DNA of 10,980 nucleotides, from positions 1 through 10,980 of the forward strand of contig RFZH01000063.1 in NCBI GenBank assembly GCA_009920815.1. The letters run 5' to 3'. How positions within the stretch are numbered: the stretch's first letter is position 1; the number at the start of each line of letters is the position of its first letter. The notes under the pieces were generated by a model. That model worked only from the letters and a program-made list of their open reading frames with translations, searched no databases and was not told the origin of the DNA. Below, piece by piece: positions 1 to 6,876 of the stretch. Origin of the DNA: Paracoccaceae bacterium. Lineage in GTDB: Bacteria; Pseudomonadota; Alphaproteobacteria; Rhodobacterales; Rhodobacteraceae. The position numbers and the translations under genes were made by a program.

Positions 1-86
1 TCAGAGGACGCATCCGATACCCCACGACGCGCCATAGCGGCATCAAAAGCGGCAGGGTTTTCACGAATGGTACGAATATCATGCAT
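1..86 (-). CDS. serS: Seryl-tRNA synthetase, N-terminal fragment (runs off the left edge)
   Basis: Only the first 28 residues are visible, starting with ATG at 86-84 on the minus strand. The opening MHDIRTIRENPAAFDAAMAR is the typical start of alphaproteobacterial seryl-tRNA synthetase, where the N-terminal coiled-coil arm that binds tRNA-Ser begins. The enzyme charges tRNA-Ser with serine in the cytoplasm. An AAGGA ribosome site at 95-99 lies eight bases before the ATG, which supports this start. In Rhodobacterales serS is a common neighbour of yajC-secD-secF, which fits here, although it is divergently transcribed. Catalytic motifs lie outside the window, so the call rests on the N-terminus and on synteny. 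Confidence 0.82.
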   Translation of the reverse strand, partial: MHDIRTIRENPAAFDAAMARRGVSDASS

Positions 87-528
87 GGGTCTTGTCCTTT
101 GTGTTGATTCAAGACGTTCACCTAACAAATAACACATGCTTTGGACAGTCGAAAATGTGATTGCTTTTGCCTTCCTGTGAGTTGAGGAAGACCTAAGTAT
201 TTTTTCAATCTTAAGTATGGATTGGATTTAAATGAAATTTGGCCAGGTCTGTATGCTGCGCTATGTCTGGTTTCGGCCTGTGGGGGCGGGCAAGCGATCC
301 TAAGCTTGGATACAACAGGCAATGGCCGCGCAGATGATCTGCTCAATAGGTTCTTTTCGAAAAAACAGAGGTAAAATTGTAATGCCTCAATGCGCAATTT
401 CAAATGCACCAATGAGGCGTTTTGAAATAAGTTTTGCAACCGAAGAGTGTTAATATAGTTGCGAAATATACCTAAGCTATATTTACTATTCGTTAGGATA
501 TGTTATTCTGGCGAAAGGTTAATATTTC
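87..528. other. Intergenic region between serS and the lipoprotein gene
   Basis: No convincing gene is seen in these 442 bases. The region must carry the serS promoter (leftward) and the lipoprotein promoter (rightward). Visible elements are an imperfect direct repeat CTAAGTAT / TTAAGTAT at about 192-199 and 211-218, a short inverted repeat GCCTCA / TGAGGC at 384-389 and 413-418 followed by GTTTTG, and AT-rich inverted repeats at 452-484. A minus-strand open frame at 122-439 has no ribosome site that I can see and reads like random sequence. Confidence 0.5.
464..484. promoter_or_regulatory. AT-rich inverted repeat upstream of the lipoprotein gene
   Basis: AAATATA (464-470) and TATATTT (478-484) form a perfect 7-base inverted repeat around a 7-base spacer. 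A second, mutually exclusive pairing exists between AATATAG (452-458) and CTATATT (477-483). The element ends 44 bases before the lipoprotein ATG at 529, in the promoter zone, so it could be an operator for a dimeric regulator. It does not match a consensus I can name. AT-rich promoter DNA gives such repeats by chance fairly often. Confidence 0.3.
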
Positions 529-1541
529 ATGAATAAATCAATTATTTTGCGTTACCAATTCTTGCGATGGTTGCCGCATGTGGTGGTGGCACAACATCAG
601 ATTTTGATCAGCAAAATGTGAACTTTGCAAACCAAAACCAAAGCGGAAACAACAATGGTGGGTCTGTCGATGATGTTGCCGTGGATACTATCGTTGATTT
701 GATCAACAATTCCAATGGCACATCAATAGTGGTCAATGTTTATTCAACTGAAACGTCGACTGCATTATCGGGAACAAAATTTAACACCGACGATACAACC
801 ACGGTTGCAATTTCAAAAGATGCATTCGGGTCTGTTGTTTTAACCGTAAACGTATTTGGTGAAACGTTGACCTTAACCGAATCCGATTTGGTAGCCGGCG
901 CAACGAACACATATATTGTCGATCAAAATGGTTCGGAATTTCGAATTGAAGTTGTCGGTGTTCCGTCCTTTTATGATGTATATGACGGAACCGCGGCGAC
1001 GGAATATAGTGTTGAATTTAACATCGAAAAAACGCCGTTGGACGGTAGCTATGAAGGTTACGAAACCGCAAGCGGCGTCTTTGGATCGGAAACGCCAGCG
1101 TCACAATTACCGACGTCTTATGTGACCGCTAGCTATGATGGAATTTGGCGTGGAATGGCAAGTTTTACTGATCAAGTTGGTGCCCCTATGGCATTTGAAA
1201 GTGACGCAGCCTTGTATATTGATTTTGGGTCAGATGATTTCTGGGGCGATTTGAAAGACATGAAATATTGGAATTCCGACACAGAACAATGGGAAGTTGC
1301 CGCCGTTTTTCCTGATTTAAAAATGACCAAGCTAGAATTTAACGACGGTCATATTGCGGCCAAGTTATCAGACGCTGGCACCTGTGGTGTGGGATGTCTA
1401 GACTTTTTAGATGGTGGCGCTGATGTAACACTTTATGGTCCAAATGCCGAAGAAGCGGCAGGGATGGCATATGCAAGCTATTCAAGTTCCATGACAGGTA
1501 GCCTATTTTTCTTGAACGGCGCGATCGCAACTAAGAAATAA
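529..1541 (+). CDS. TbpB-like (Slam-type) surface lipoprotein with an apparent frameshift in its signal peptide
   Basis: Probable outer-membrane or cell-surface lipoprotein of the transferrin-binding-protein-B-like beta-barrel group. The uninterrupted frame is 567-1541. Its first residues, MVAACGGG, contain a lipobox (VAAC) but no signal peptide. The codons before ATG 567 read FALPILA, a hydrophobic core, then hit a stop at 534-536. An ATG at 529, preceded by AAAGG (514-518), encodes MNKSII but is one frame off. One extra T in the T run at 545-548 would join them into MNKSIIFALPILAMVAAC, a textbook lipoprotein signal, giving 337 residues with the lipid-bearing Cys at 18. After the Cys comes an N/Q/G-rich linker typical of surface lipoproteins. 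The C-terminal part has the family's pattern: YDGIWRGMASF, then LYGPNAEEAAGMAY, then a final strand ending LNGAIATKK. A CGVGC pair sits near residues 273-277 (numbered from 567). No Slam or TonB partner is in the window. Family call moderate; frameshift clearly visible, its biological reality unknown. Confidence 0.6.
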
Positions 1542-1554
1542 GTGTCGCTTTTCA

Positions 1555-1594
1555 CGTGGTCATGTGTCTATTCAAACACATGACCGCGGTTTTT
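1555..1594 (+). terminator. Rho-independent terminator after the lipoprotein gene
   Basis: A 13-pair stem (arms 1555-1567 and 1576-1588, core GGTCATGTGT / ACACATGACC, one G-T wobble) encloses an 8-base loop. GTTTTT follows at 1589-1594. It starts 14 bases after the lipoprotein stop and separates that gene from yajC. Confidence 0.88.
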
Positions 1595-1650
1595 ATTGTG
1601 CGTGCCATCAATCGCCATCGCCAACGAAACACTAAGCAAGGACCGTCAAA

Positions 1651-1935
1651 ATGGACGCAGCAGGACAGTTTATTCCCCTAATTCTGATTTTCGGGATCAT
1701 GTATTTTCTTTTGATCCGCCCTCAGCAAAAAAAGATGAAAGAACATCAAAATATGGTGTCATCTTTGCGTCGTGGGGATCAGGTTGTTACCCAAGGGGGC
1801 TTGATTGGTAAAGTTGTCAAGGTCAAAGAAAACAACGAATTAGAGGTCGAATTGGCCGAGGGCGTCAAAGTGCGCGTCGTGCAATCAACCATCGCGCAAG
1901 TTCTGTCAAAAACAGAGCCAGCGACCGAAGCCTAA
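1651..1935 (+). CDS. yajC: Sec translocase accessory subunit YajC
   Basis: YajC is a small inner-membrane protein that associates with SecD and SecF and with the SecYEG channel. The 94-residue product has the normal family size. It has a short periplasmic N-terminus, one membrane segment at about residues 7-22 and the conserved RPQQKK at 23-28. A basic cytoplasmic domain containing RRGDQVVTQGGLIGKV follows, which is the family's most recognisable stretch. An AAGGA at 1638-1642, eight bases before the ATG, supports the start. secD begins 19 bases downstream, so yajC, secD and secF form one operon, with the promoter probably in the short gap after the terminator ending at 1594. Confidence 0.95.
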   Translation: MDAAGQFIPLILIFGIMYFLLIRPQQKKMKEHQNMVSSLRRGDQVVTQGGLIGKVVKVKENNELEVELAEGVKVRVVQSTIAQVLSKTEPATEA

Positions 1936-1954
1936 GAGTTACGAGGCCCAAAGA

Positions 1955-3616
1955 ATGCTGTATATCGATCTATGGAAGCGGATCGTCATTATCGGCTTGT
2001 GCGCATTAGGTTTGTTACTGGCTCTGCCGAACGCCTTTTACACGCGCGTCGAATCCTTTAATGACGCAACGGTCGCGCTTGAAAAAGGGGTGAGTACCCC
2101 GGAAAATCAGGCAAATTCAACGCTTTGGCCGTCTTTTCTTCCGTCTGATATCGTGAATTTGGGCCTTGATTTGCGTGGCGGTGCGCATCTGTTAGCCGAA
2201 GTAAAGGTCGCAGATGTCTATGCCCAACGCATGAAATCGTTGTGGCCCGAAGTGCGTGACATTTTGCGCAAAGAGCGGGCAACTGTTGGGACAATTCGTT
2301 TGCAGGATGCGCCGGCGGGTGAGCTGCGGGTTAAGATTTCAAATCCAAGCGCAATGGCACAAGCTATTGAATTTGTTTCAGTTCTTAGCCAGCCAATCGT
2401 ATCTTTGAACGCGGTCGGCGAAAAAGATTTGGTCGTGACCGGTCAGGGTGATACGTTGATCGTCACGTTATCTGAGGCTGAAAAAGTTGCGACCGATGCG
2501 CGGACCTTGCAGCAATCTCTTGAAATTGTGCGCCGCCGTATCGATGAGGTCGGCACGCGCGAACCCACAATCCAACGCCAAGGAAATGATCGCATTTTGA
2601 TCCAGGTGCCTGGCATTGGTTCCGCGGCAGAGCTGAAGGCGTTGATCGGAACCACGGCGCAGCTGACGTTCCAGCATGTGATTGGTCAAACCGGTGATCC
2701 GGACGCTGCAGCCGGTGCGGGCAACGAAGTTGTGCCCTCGCTCGACCGCGAGGGTGTCTATTATATCCTTGACGCTGCTCCCGTTGTGTCGGGCGAAGAT
2801 TTGGTCGACGCGCAACCCAGCTTTGATCAAAACGGCCGCCCTGCGGTGAATTTCCGTTTTGACCCAACCGGTGCGCGCAAATTTGGGGATTACACTGCTG
2901 AGAATATCGGCAACCCCTTTGCCATTGTATTGGACGGAGAGGTCATTAGTGCCCCCGTCATTCAAAGCCACATTCCGGGTGGTTCTGGCATCATTACGGG
3001 GAACTTCACTGTTGAAGAAAGCACCAATCTAGCGGTATTATTGCGTGCGGGTGCCTTGCCTGCCGGTTTGGATTTCCTAGAAGAGCGGACGATTGGTCCT
3101 GAATTGGGCGCAGATAGCATTGCCGCCGGTAAAATCGCGTCACTGGTTGCAGGCATTGCGGTTTTGGTGTTCATGGTTCTAAGCTATGGCTTGTTTGGTC
3201 TATTCGCCAACGTTGCGCTGATGATCAACATTGCGTTGATCTTTGGTTTATTGTCTTGGATCGGTGGCACGTTGACCTTGCCCGGTATTGCGGGGATCGT
3301 CTTGACAATCGGGATGGCCGTTGACGCCAACGTGTTGATCTTTGAGCGTATTCGAGAAGAGCTGAAAGCCGGAAAAGGTCCGGCACGCGCGATCGAGCTT
3401 GGGTATGAAAAGGCGCTCTCTGCGATTGCGGATGCCAATATCACCACCCTGATCACGGCGATTATTCTGTTTGCCGCGGGCTCTGGTCCGGTGCGCGGAT
3501 TTGCGATTACTTTAGGATTGGGGATCATCACCTCTGTCTTTACGGCGATCTATGTCACGCGTCTTTTGGTGGTGATCTGGTTTGAACGCCGCCGCCCAAA
3601 AACCATCGAGGTGTGA
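1955..3616 (+). CDS. secD: Protein translocase subunit SecD
   Basis: SecD works with SecF as an RND-type, proton-driven factor that pulls translocating proteins out of SecYEG on the periplasmic side. The 553-residue product has a first membrane segment near residues 9-27 and the conserved LGLDLRGGAHLL at 69-80. A large periplasmic domain follows, including IVRRRIDEVGTREP, the family's P1-domain signature. From about 385 come five membrane segments. GMAVDANVLIFERIREE at 453-469 carries the D and N of the proton-relay motif in the fourth segment. The tail is short and basic. GAGG at 1943-1946 is eight bases before the start. The stop at 3614-3616 lies immediately before secF, indicating translational coupling. 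Length and motifs are complete, with no sign of damage. Confidence 0.97.
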   Translation: MLYIDLWKRIVIIGLCALGLLLALPNAFYTRVESFNDATVALEKGVSTPENQANSTLWPSFLPSDIVNLGLDLRGGAHLLAEVKVADVYAQRMKSLWPEVRDILRKERATVGTIRLQDAPAGELRVKISNPSAMAQAIEFVSVLSQPIVSLNAVGEKDLVVTGQGDTLIVTLSEAEKVATDARTLQQSLEIVRRRIDEVGTREPTIQRQGNDRILIQVPGIGSAAELKALIGTTAQLTFQHVIGQTGDPDAAAGAGNEVVPSLDREGVYYILDAAPVVSGEDLVDAQPSFDQNGRPAVNFRFDPTGARKFGDYTAENIGNPFAIVLDGEVISAPVIQSHIPGGSGIITGNFTVEESTNLAVLLRAGALPAGLDFLEERTIGPELGADSIAAGKIASLVAGIAVLVFMVLSYGLFGLFANVALMINIALIFGLLSWIGGTLTLPGIAGIVLTIGMAVDANVLIFERIREELKAGKGPARAIELGYEKALSAIADANITTLITAIILFAAGSGPVRGFAITLGLGIITSVFTAIYVTRLLVVIWFERRRPKTIEV

Positions 3617-3618
3617 AC

Positions 3619-4575
3619 ATGCGTTTGAAATTAGTACCAAGCGAAACAAATTGGGATTTCTTCCGTCTTTGGAAAATATGGTTGGGTATTTCTGCATTTA
3701 TGATGGTTGTGGCATTCGCATCCTTTGTGCTTCAAGGTTTGAACTATGGCATCGACTTTCGGGGCGGTACAACCATCCGTACCCAAAGCACAGACCCGAT
3801 CGATGTTGGGGTATATCGCGCCGCCGTGGCCGAGCTAGGCTTGGGCGATATCATCATCTCGGAAGTATTTGATCCCAGTTTTGGACCGGACCAGCACGTT
3901 GCGATGATCCGTATTCAAGCCCAAGATGATCAAGAAGCAGTCAGTGCTGAGGTGATCCAAACCGTCGAAAATGCGCTTGTCTCGGTCAGCCCAAATATCA
4001 AATTTGTGTCTGTCGAAAGCGTCGGGCCAAAGGTGTCGGGCGAACTGATTCAAACAGCTGTTATTGCGGTTGTCGCCGCCATTGCGGCAGTGTTGTTTTA
4101 CATTTGGTTGCGCTTTGAATGGCAATTCGCCTTGGGTGCAGTTGTTGCGCTGGTTCATGACGTTTTGCTGACGATCGGTATTTTCTCTGAACTGCAAATA
4201 AAGTTCGACTTGGCGATTATTGCGGCCTTGTTGACCATCGTTGGCTATTCTTTGAACGATACGGTGGTCGTGTTTGACCGCGTGCGTGAAAATCTGCGCA
4301 AGTATAAAACCAAACCTTTGTCCGAGGTGTTGAACCTGTCGATCAATGAAACGCTGAGCCGGACCATGATGACCAGCGTTACGACATTGATTGCCTTGAT
4401 CACTTTATTGATCCTTGGCGGTGATGTTATTCGCGGATTTGTTTTTGCAATGACGTGGGGCGTTATTGTGGGGACGTATAGTTCGGTTTTTGTGGCGTCG
4501 ACCATTCTGCTATGGTTGGGCGTCAAGCGCGATTGGAGCAAACAAAACGCCGAAGCTGGCACCCAATCTTCGTAA
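3619..4575 (+). CDS. secF: Protein translocase subunit SecF
   Basis: Inner-membrane partner of SecD in proton-driven protein export. Starting at ATG 3619 the product has 318 residues. It has a first membrane segment at about 19-38, the conserved YGIDFRGGTTIR at 43-54 and a small periplasmic domain. ESVGPKVSGEL (133-143) then leads into five membrane segments. GYSLNDTVVVFDRVREN at 209-225 is the SecF counterpart of the SecD proton-relay motif. A GTG at 3613 is also in frame and overlaps the secD stop. However, the ribosome site GAGG at 3608-3611 is only one base from that GTG and seven bases from the ATG, so the ATG is preferred. The gene ends the yajC-secD-secF operon, with a strong terminator 16 bases after its stop. 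Confidence 0.96.
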   Translation: MRLKLVPSETNWDFFRLWKIWLGISAFMMVVAFASFVLQGLNYGIDFRGGTTIRTQSTDPIDVGVYRAAVAELGLGDIIISEVFDPSFGPDQHVAMIRIQAQDDQEAVSAEVIQTVENALVSVSPNIKFVSVESVGPKVSGELIQTAVIAVVAAIAAVLFYIWLRFEWQFALGAVVALVHDVLLTIGIFSELQIKFDLAIIAALLTIVGYSLNDTVVVFDRVRENLRKYKTKPLSEVLNLSINETLSRTMMTSVTTLIALITLLILGGDVIRGFVFAMTWGVIVGTYSSVFVASTILLWLGVKRDWSKQNAEAGTQSS

Positions 4576-4591
4576 AGAACTGATTTCATGC

Positions 4592-4628
4592 AAAAGCCGA
4601 CTAAGGTTTAACCTTGGTCGGCTTTTTT
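4592..4628 (+). terminator. Strong terminator after secF
   Basis: GCCGACTAAGGT (4596-4607) pairs with ACCTTGGTCGGC (4611-4622) around a three-base loop, with one G-T wobble. AAAA precedes the stem and TTTTTT (4623-4628) follows it. The A tract on the left means it could also stop leftward transcripts, including one from the small gene at 4773-4871. Confidence 0.93.
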
Positions 4629-4772
4629 CGTTTAATAAGCTTGCCTACAACCTTGCTTGCATAGGTCGCCCGGGTGTTTTGGGAGAAAGAAGCACTGGGC
4701 CCAAGCATGCGGATCGTTGTCACGTAGAAATAATTTTCAGCACTGCGGTTTTCAAAGCAGCGCGTTTTACAA

Positions 4773-4871
4773 TTATTCTTTGATGTCTTCAGCTGCTACG
4801 GGCAGTGTGAAAAACGCAAAACCGCCAATGGATGCAGTCATAAGCGTAATACAGGTCATAATGGTTTTCAT
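4773..4871 (-). CDS. Possible 32-residue exported small protein
   Basis: On the minus strand an ATG at 4871 opens a 32-codon frame ending in TAA at 4775-4773. The ribosome site AAGGAA lies about six bases upstream (plus-strand TTCCTT, 4878-4883). The product begins MKTIMTCITLM, has a hydrophobic stretch through GGFAFFTLP and ends VAAEDIKE. This looks like a signal peptide with a possible cleavage site after VAA, leaving only a five-residue tail, or like a single-span membrane microprotein. I do not recognise a family. It stands alone in the gap between secF and the TauE-like gene. A weak hairpin (GCACTGC / GCAGCGC, at about 4740-4763) and the secF terminator lie downstream. The good ribosome site and sensible hydrophobic profile argue for a gene; the short length argues for caution. 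Confidence 0.4.
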   Translation of the reverse strand: MKTIMTCITLMTASIGGFAFFTLPVAAEDIKE

Positions 4872-4970
4872 GATATGTTCCTTGAATGTGAGTGAGTGTG
4901 GGCTGCACAGAAAAAACTGCGCAGGACTACCCTAGGAAATTTAAACTGTTAAGTTCAATTACAAATATTC

Positions 4971-4979
4971 TGATATAAT
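4971..4979 (+). promoter_or_regulatory. Extended -10 promoter for the TauE-like gene
   Basis: TGATATAAT is a perfect extended -10 element (TG, one base, TATAAT at 4974-4979). No good -35 box lies at the usual distance, which is tolerated when the TG extension is present. Transcription would start near 4986, giving a leader of about 100 bases before the preferred GTG at 5087. It is the only visible promoter between the secF terminator and the downstream genes, so it may drive the whole TauE-like, Mth938-like and ccm series. Confidence 0.5.
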
Positions 4980-5086
4980 TATGGGAATTGTATATCGCGT
5001 GATACAAAATGTGGATGCGATGTTGCCGATCGTTGCAAGACCCGCTAGGCATCATGAGAGTTTTTGTAGGCGAAAGGGTCGAAAAC

Positions 5087-5839
5087 GTGGCGTCATTTTT
5101 TGAACAAGTGTTAATGACCGATGGTTTGACGTTTTTATTTGCGGCCGCGCTAATCGCTGGCATTGTTCGCGGATTCGCGGGGTTTGGAACGGCTATGATA
5201 TTCCTGCCGGTGGCAGGGCAATATCTTGCACCCACTTGGGCGATTGCTGTTTTGACCATCATGGACATAATTGGTCCTCTGCCGCTTGTGAAACGTGCGT
5301 GGCGTGATGCTGACCGTCCTGATTTGGGGCGTCTGGTGGTCGGATTATCCTGTACCTTGCCGATTGCGCTTTGGGCGCTGACTTTGTTTGATCCGCAAAT
5401 TTTCCGATATATGGTCTCTGCTTTGTCTCTTGGCATGCTGTGTGTTTTGGCACTTGGGCTGCGCTATAGCGGCGCGGTGCGCCCCCCATTGGTATTTGGG
5501 ATCGGTGGACTGGGCGGCGTTACGGGCGGATTGGTTGGGATTCCAGGACCGCCTGTTATTCTGTTTTATATGGCAAGTGCGCATCCGCCTGCCGTTATTC
5601 GCGCCAATAACCTATTGTATTTGTTATTCTTTGATCTTGCGATTTTGATCTTGCTACCATTGTATGGTGAAATGTCCTTGCAGGCCGCAGTCATTGGTTT
5701 GATGTTGGTTCCGGCTATGATGTTGGGTAACGTTTTGGGCGCAAAGTTGTTTGATCCTGAAAAGGAAAAGACATATCGTACGATAGCGTTTGTCATTATC
5801 GGCATCTCTGCGCTGATGGGCTTACCTCTTTTTGACTAG
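5087..5839 (+). CDS. TauE/SafE-family membrane transporter (possible anion or sulfite exporter)
   Basis: A hydrophobic 250-residue protein with about eight membrane segments, the usual size for the TauE/SafE (former DUF81) family. Members export sulfite, sulfoacetate or related organic anions across the inner membrane; the substrate here cannot be read from sequence. The two family repeats are visible: GIVRGFAGFGTAMI at about 25-38, and GGVTGGLVGIPGPPVILFYM at about 143-162. Three in-frame starts exist further left or right (ATG 5009, ATG 5054, ATG 5114). I prefer GTG 5087 because AAAGGG at 5073-5078 sits eight bases before it and because 250 residues fits the family. The next gene starts 12 bases after the stop, suggesting co-transcription. 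GACCC at 5039-5043 could pair with GGGTC at 5076-5080 and cover the ribosome site, but five pairs over a long loop is weak. Confidence 0.8.
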   Translation: MASFFEQVLMTDGLTFLFAAALIAGIVRGFAGFGTAMIFLPVAGQYLAPTWAIAVLTIMDIIGPLPLVKRAWRDADRPDLGRLVVGLSCTLPIALWALTLFDPQIFRYMVSALSLGMLCVLALGLRYSGAVRPPLVFGIGGLGGVTGGLVGIPGPPVILFYMASAHPPAVIRANNLLYLLFFDLAILILLPLYGEMSLQAAVIGLMLVPAMMLGNVLGAKLFDPEKEKTYRTIAFVIIGISALMGLPLFD

Positions 5840-5851
5840 ATAGGCAAAACG

Positions 5852-6208
5852 ATGCAGTTAAACGAAATTCAATTCTCTGATGCTACGCCGATTGACGGCT
5901 ATGGCCATGGCTTTTTTCGTGTCGGTGGGCGCGTTGTTGAAGGTGCGGTTATCTGTACACAAAACGCTGTCCGATCATGGGGTGGGTATGATGATCCTCA
6001 GCCGTTGATTGATTTGGCAGGCGAGGTTGACGTTGTGTTCGTGGGCACCGGCAAGGACATTTCGCATATCCCGTCGACGTTGCGTCAAACCCTAGAAGCG
6101 GCCGGCGTTGGGGTTGAAAGTATGAATTCACCGTCAGCCTGTCGGACTTATAATATCACCCTGTCTGAAGGGCGACGCGTAGCTGCGGCGCTTTTGCCTG
6201 TTGAATAG
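5852..6208 (+). CDS. Mth938-like domain protein (DUF498/NDUFAF3-type)
   Basis: A 118-residue soluble protein of the Mth938/DUF498 family. Typical features are an early DGYGHGFFRVGGRVVEGAVI stretch (about residues 12-31), the core strand DVVFVGTGKDISHIP (about 61-75) and a C-terminal SACRTYNITLSEGRRVAAALLP (about 91-116). The human relative NDUFAF3 helps assemble respiratory complex I. In bacteria the role is not established, so a part in respiratory-complex assembly is inference. Its common position between secF and ccmA in Rhodobacterales agrees with this layout. It starts 12 bases after the TauE-like stop, with a weak AGG ribosome site, and ends 47 bases before ccmA. Confidence 0.85.
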   Translation: MQLNEIQFSDATPIDGYGHGFFRVGGRVVEGAVICTQNAVRSWGGYDDPQPLIDLAGEVDVVFVGTGKDISHIPSTLRQTLEAAGVGVESMNSPSACRTYNITLSEGRRVAAALLPVE

Positions 6209-6255
6209 GATAAATTCACCTTTTGCTATGTAAGTTTTTGGTGTAACCCTTTGGC

Positions 6256-6876
6256 ATGAGCTTACAGGTTTCCAATCTTTCTGTGTCGCGTGGCGGTCGT
6301 ACCTTGTTAGAGGGCGTGACATTTGACGTTGATACTGGCCACGCTCTTATTCTGCGCGGGCCGAATGGATTGGGAAAAACGACCCTGCTGCGCACCTTGG
6401 CAGGATTGCAAAAGCCCGAGGCAGGCACAGTGCATTTGCCCGAAGAGGACGCGGTTTACGCAGGCCATCTGGACGGGATCAAAGCCACGTTAACAGTGCG
6501 CGAAAACCTGATGTTTTGGGCACGCGTGTTTGGAACCCAGTCTATTGACCGCGCACTTAGGACGTTTGATTTGTCGGATCTGTTGGATCGGTCAGGCGGC
6601 ATGTTATCAGCGGGGCAAAAACGTCGATTGGGTCTGGCGCGTTTGATGGTGACTGGTCGCAAATTTTGGATGCTGGACGAACCGACAGTTTCGCTGGACC
6701 AAGCATCGGTTGCACAGTTTGCCGATATGATCCGCGCGCATTTGGCATCTGGTGGATCCGCCATTATGGCCACGCATATTGACCTTGGACTTGGGGCGGA
6801 CGTGCGGGTTTTGGATTTATCCGCCTTTCGCGCAACAACGCCCAAATTACACGCAAGCGAAGAGGCATTTTTATGA
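6256..6876 (+). CDS. ccmA: Haem exporter ATP-binding protein CcmA
   Basis: The ATPase subunit of the CcmABC(D) complex, which releases haem-loaded CcmE during System I cytochrome c maturation. The 206-residue product shows a full ABC cassette: Walker A GPNGLGKT at 35-42, the signature LSAGQKRR at 117-124, Walker B FWMLDEP at 137-143 and the switch histidine H174 in ATHID. YAGHLDGIKATLT at 68-80 matches the CcmA form of the Q-loop region. No clear ribosome site precedes the ATG, but the start gives the normal CcmA N-terminus. The stop overlaps the ccmB start by four bases (ATGA), showing coupling. The signature has A where many ABC proteins have G, an ordinary variation. Confidence 0.95.
   Translation: MSLQVSNLSVSRGGRTLLEGVTFDVDTGHALILRGPNGLGKTTLLRTLAGLQKPEAGTVHLPEEDAVYAGHLDGIKATLTVRENLMFWARVFGTQSIDRALRTFDLSDLLDRSGGMLSAGQKRRLGLARLMVTGRKFWMLDEPTVSLDQASVAQFADMIRAHLASGGSAIMATHIDLGLGADVRVLDLSAFRATTPKLHASEEAFL

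Noticed and set aside
232..303. Short plus-strand frame beginning MKFGQVCML
   Set aside because: It stops after about 23 codons, has no clear ribosome site and no recognisable product.
384..418. GCCTCA / TGAGGC inverted repeat followed by GTTTTG as a terminator
   Set aside because: The stem has only six pairs with a 23-base loop, and no gene ends upstream of it on that strand.
122..439. 105-codon open frame on the minus strand between serS and the lipoprotein gene
   Set aside because: No ribosome site was found, the composition is unlike a protein of this organism, no domain is recognisable, and it covers the probable promoter region.
2468..2971. Long minus-strand open frame inside secD
   Set aside because: It is antisense to a complete, strongly conserved secD. 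Long antisense frames arise there from codon bias, and it has no recognisable domain.
3613..3618. GTG at 3613 as the secF start overlapping the secD stop
   Set aside because: The GAGG ribosome site is one base from this GTG, too close to be used, and is seven bases from ATG 3619.
4466..4935. Two plus-strand open frames running from the end of secF across the terminator into the gap
   Set aside because: They overlap secF in another frame or run through the strong hairpin terminator and the opposite-strand small ORF, and show no family features.
5009..5086. ATG 5009 as the start of the TauE-like gene
   Set aside because: The added stretch (MWMRCCRSLQDPLG...) is not membrane-like and has no good ribosome site, whereas GTG 5087 has AAAGGG at proper spacing and gives the family's normal length.
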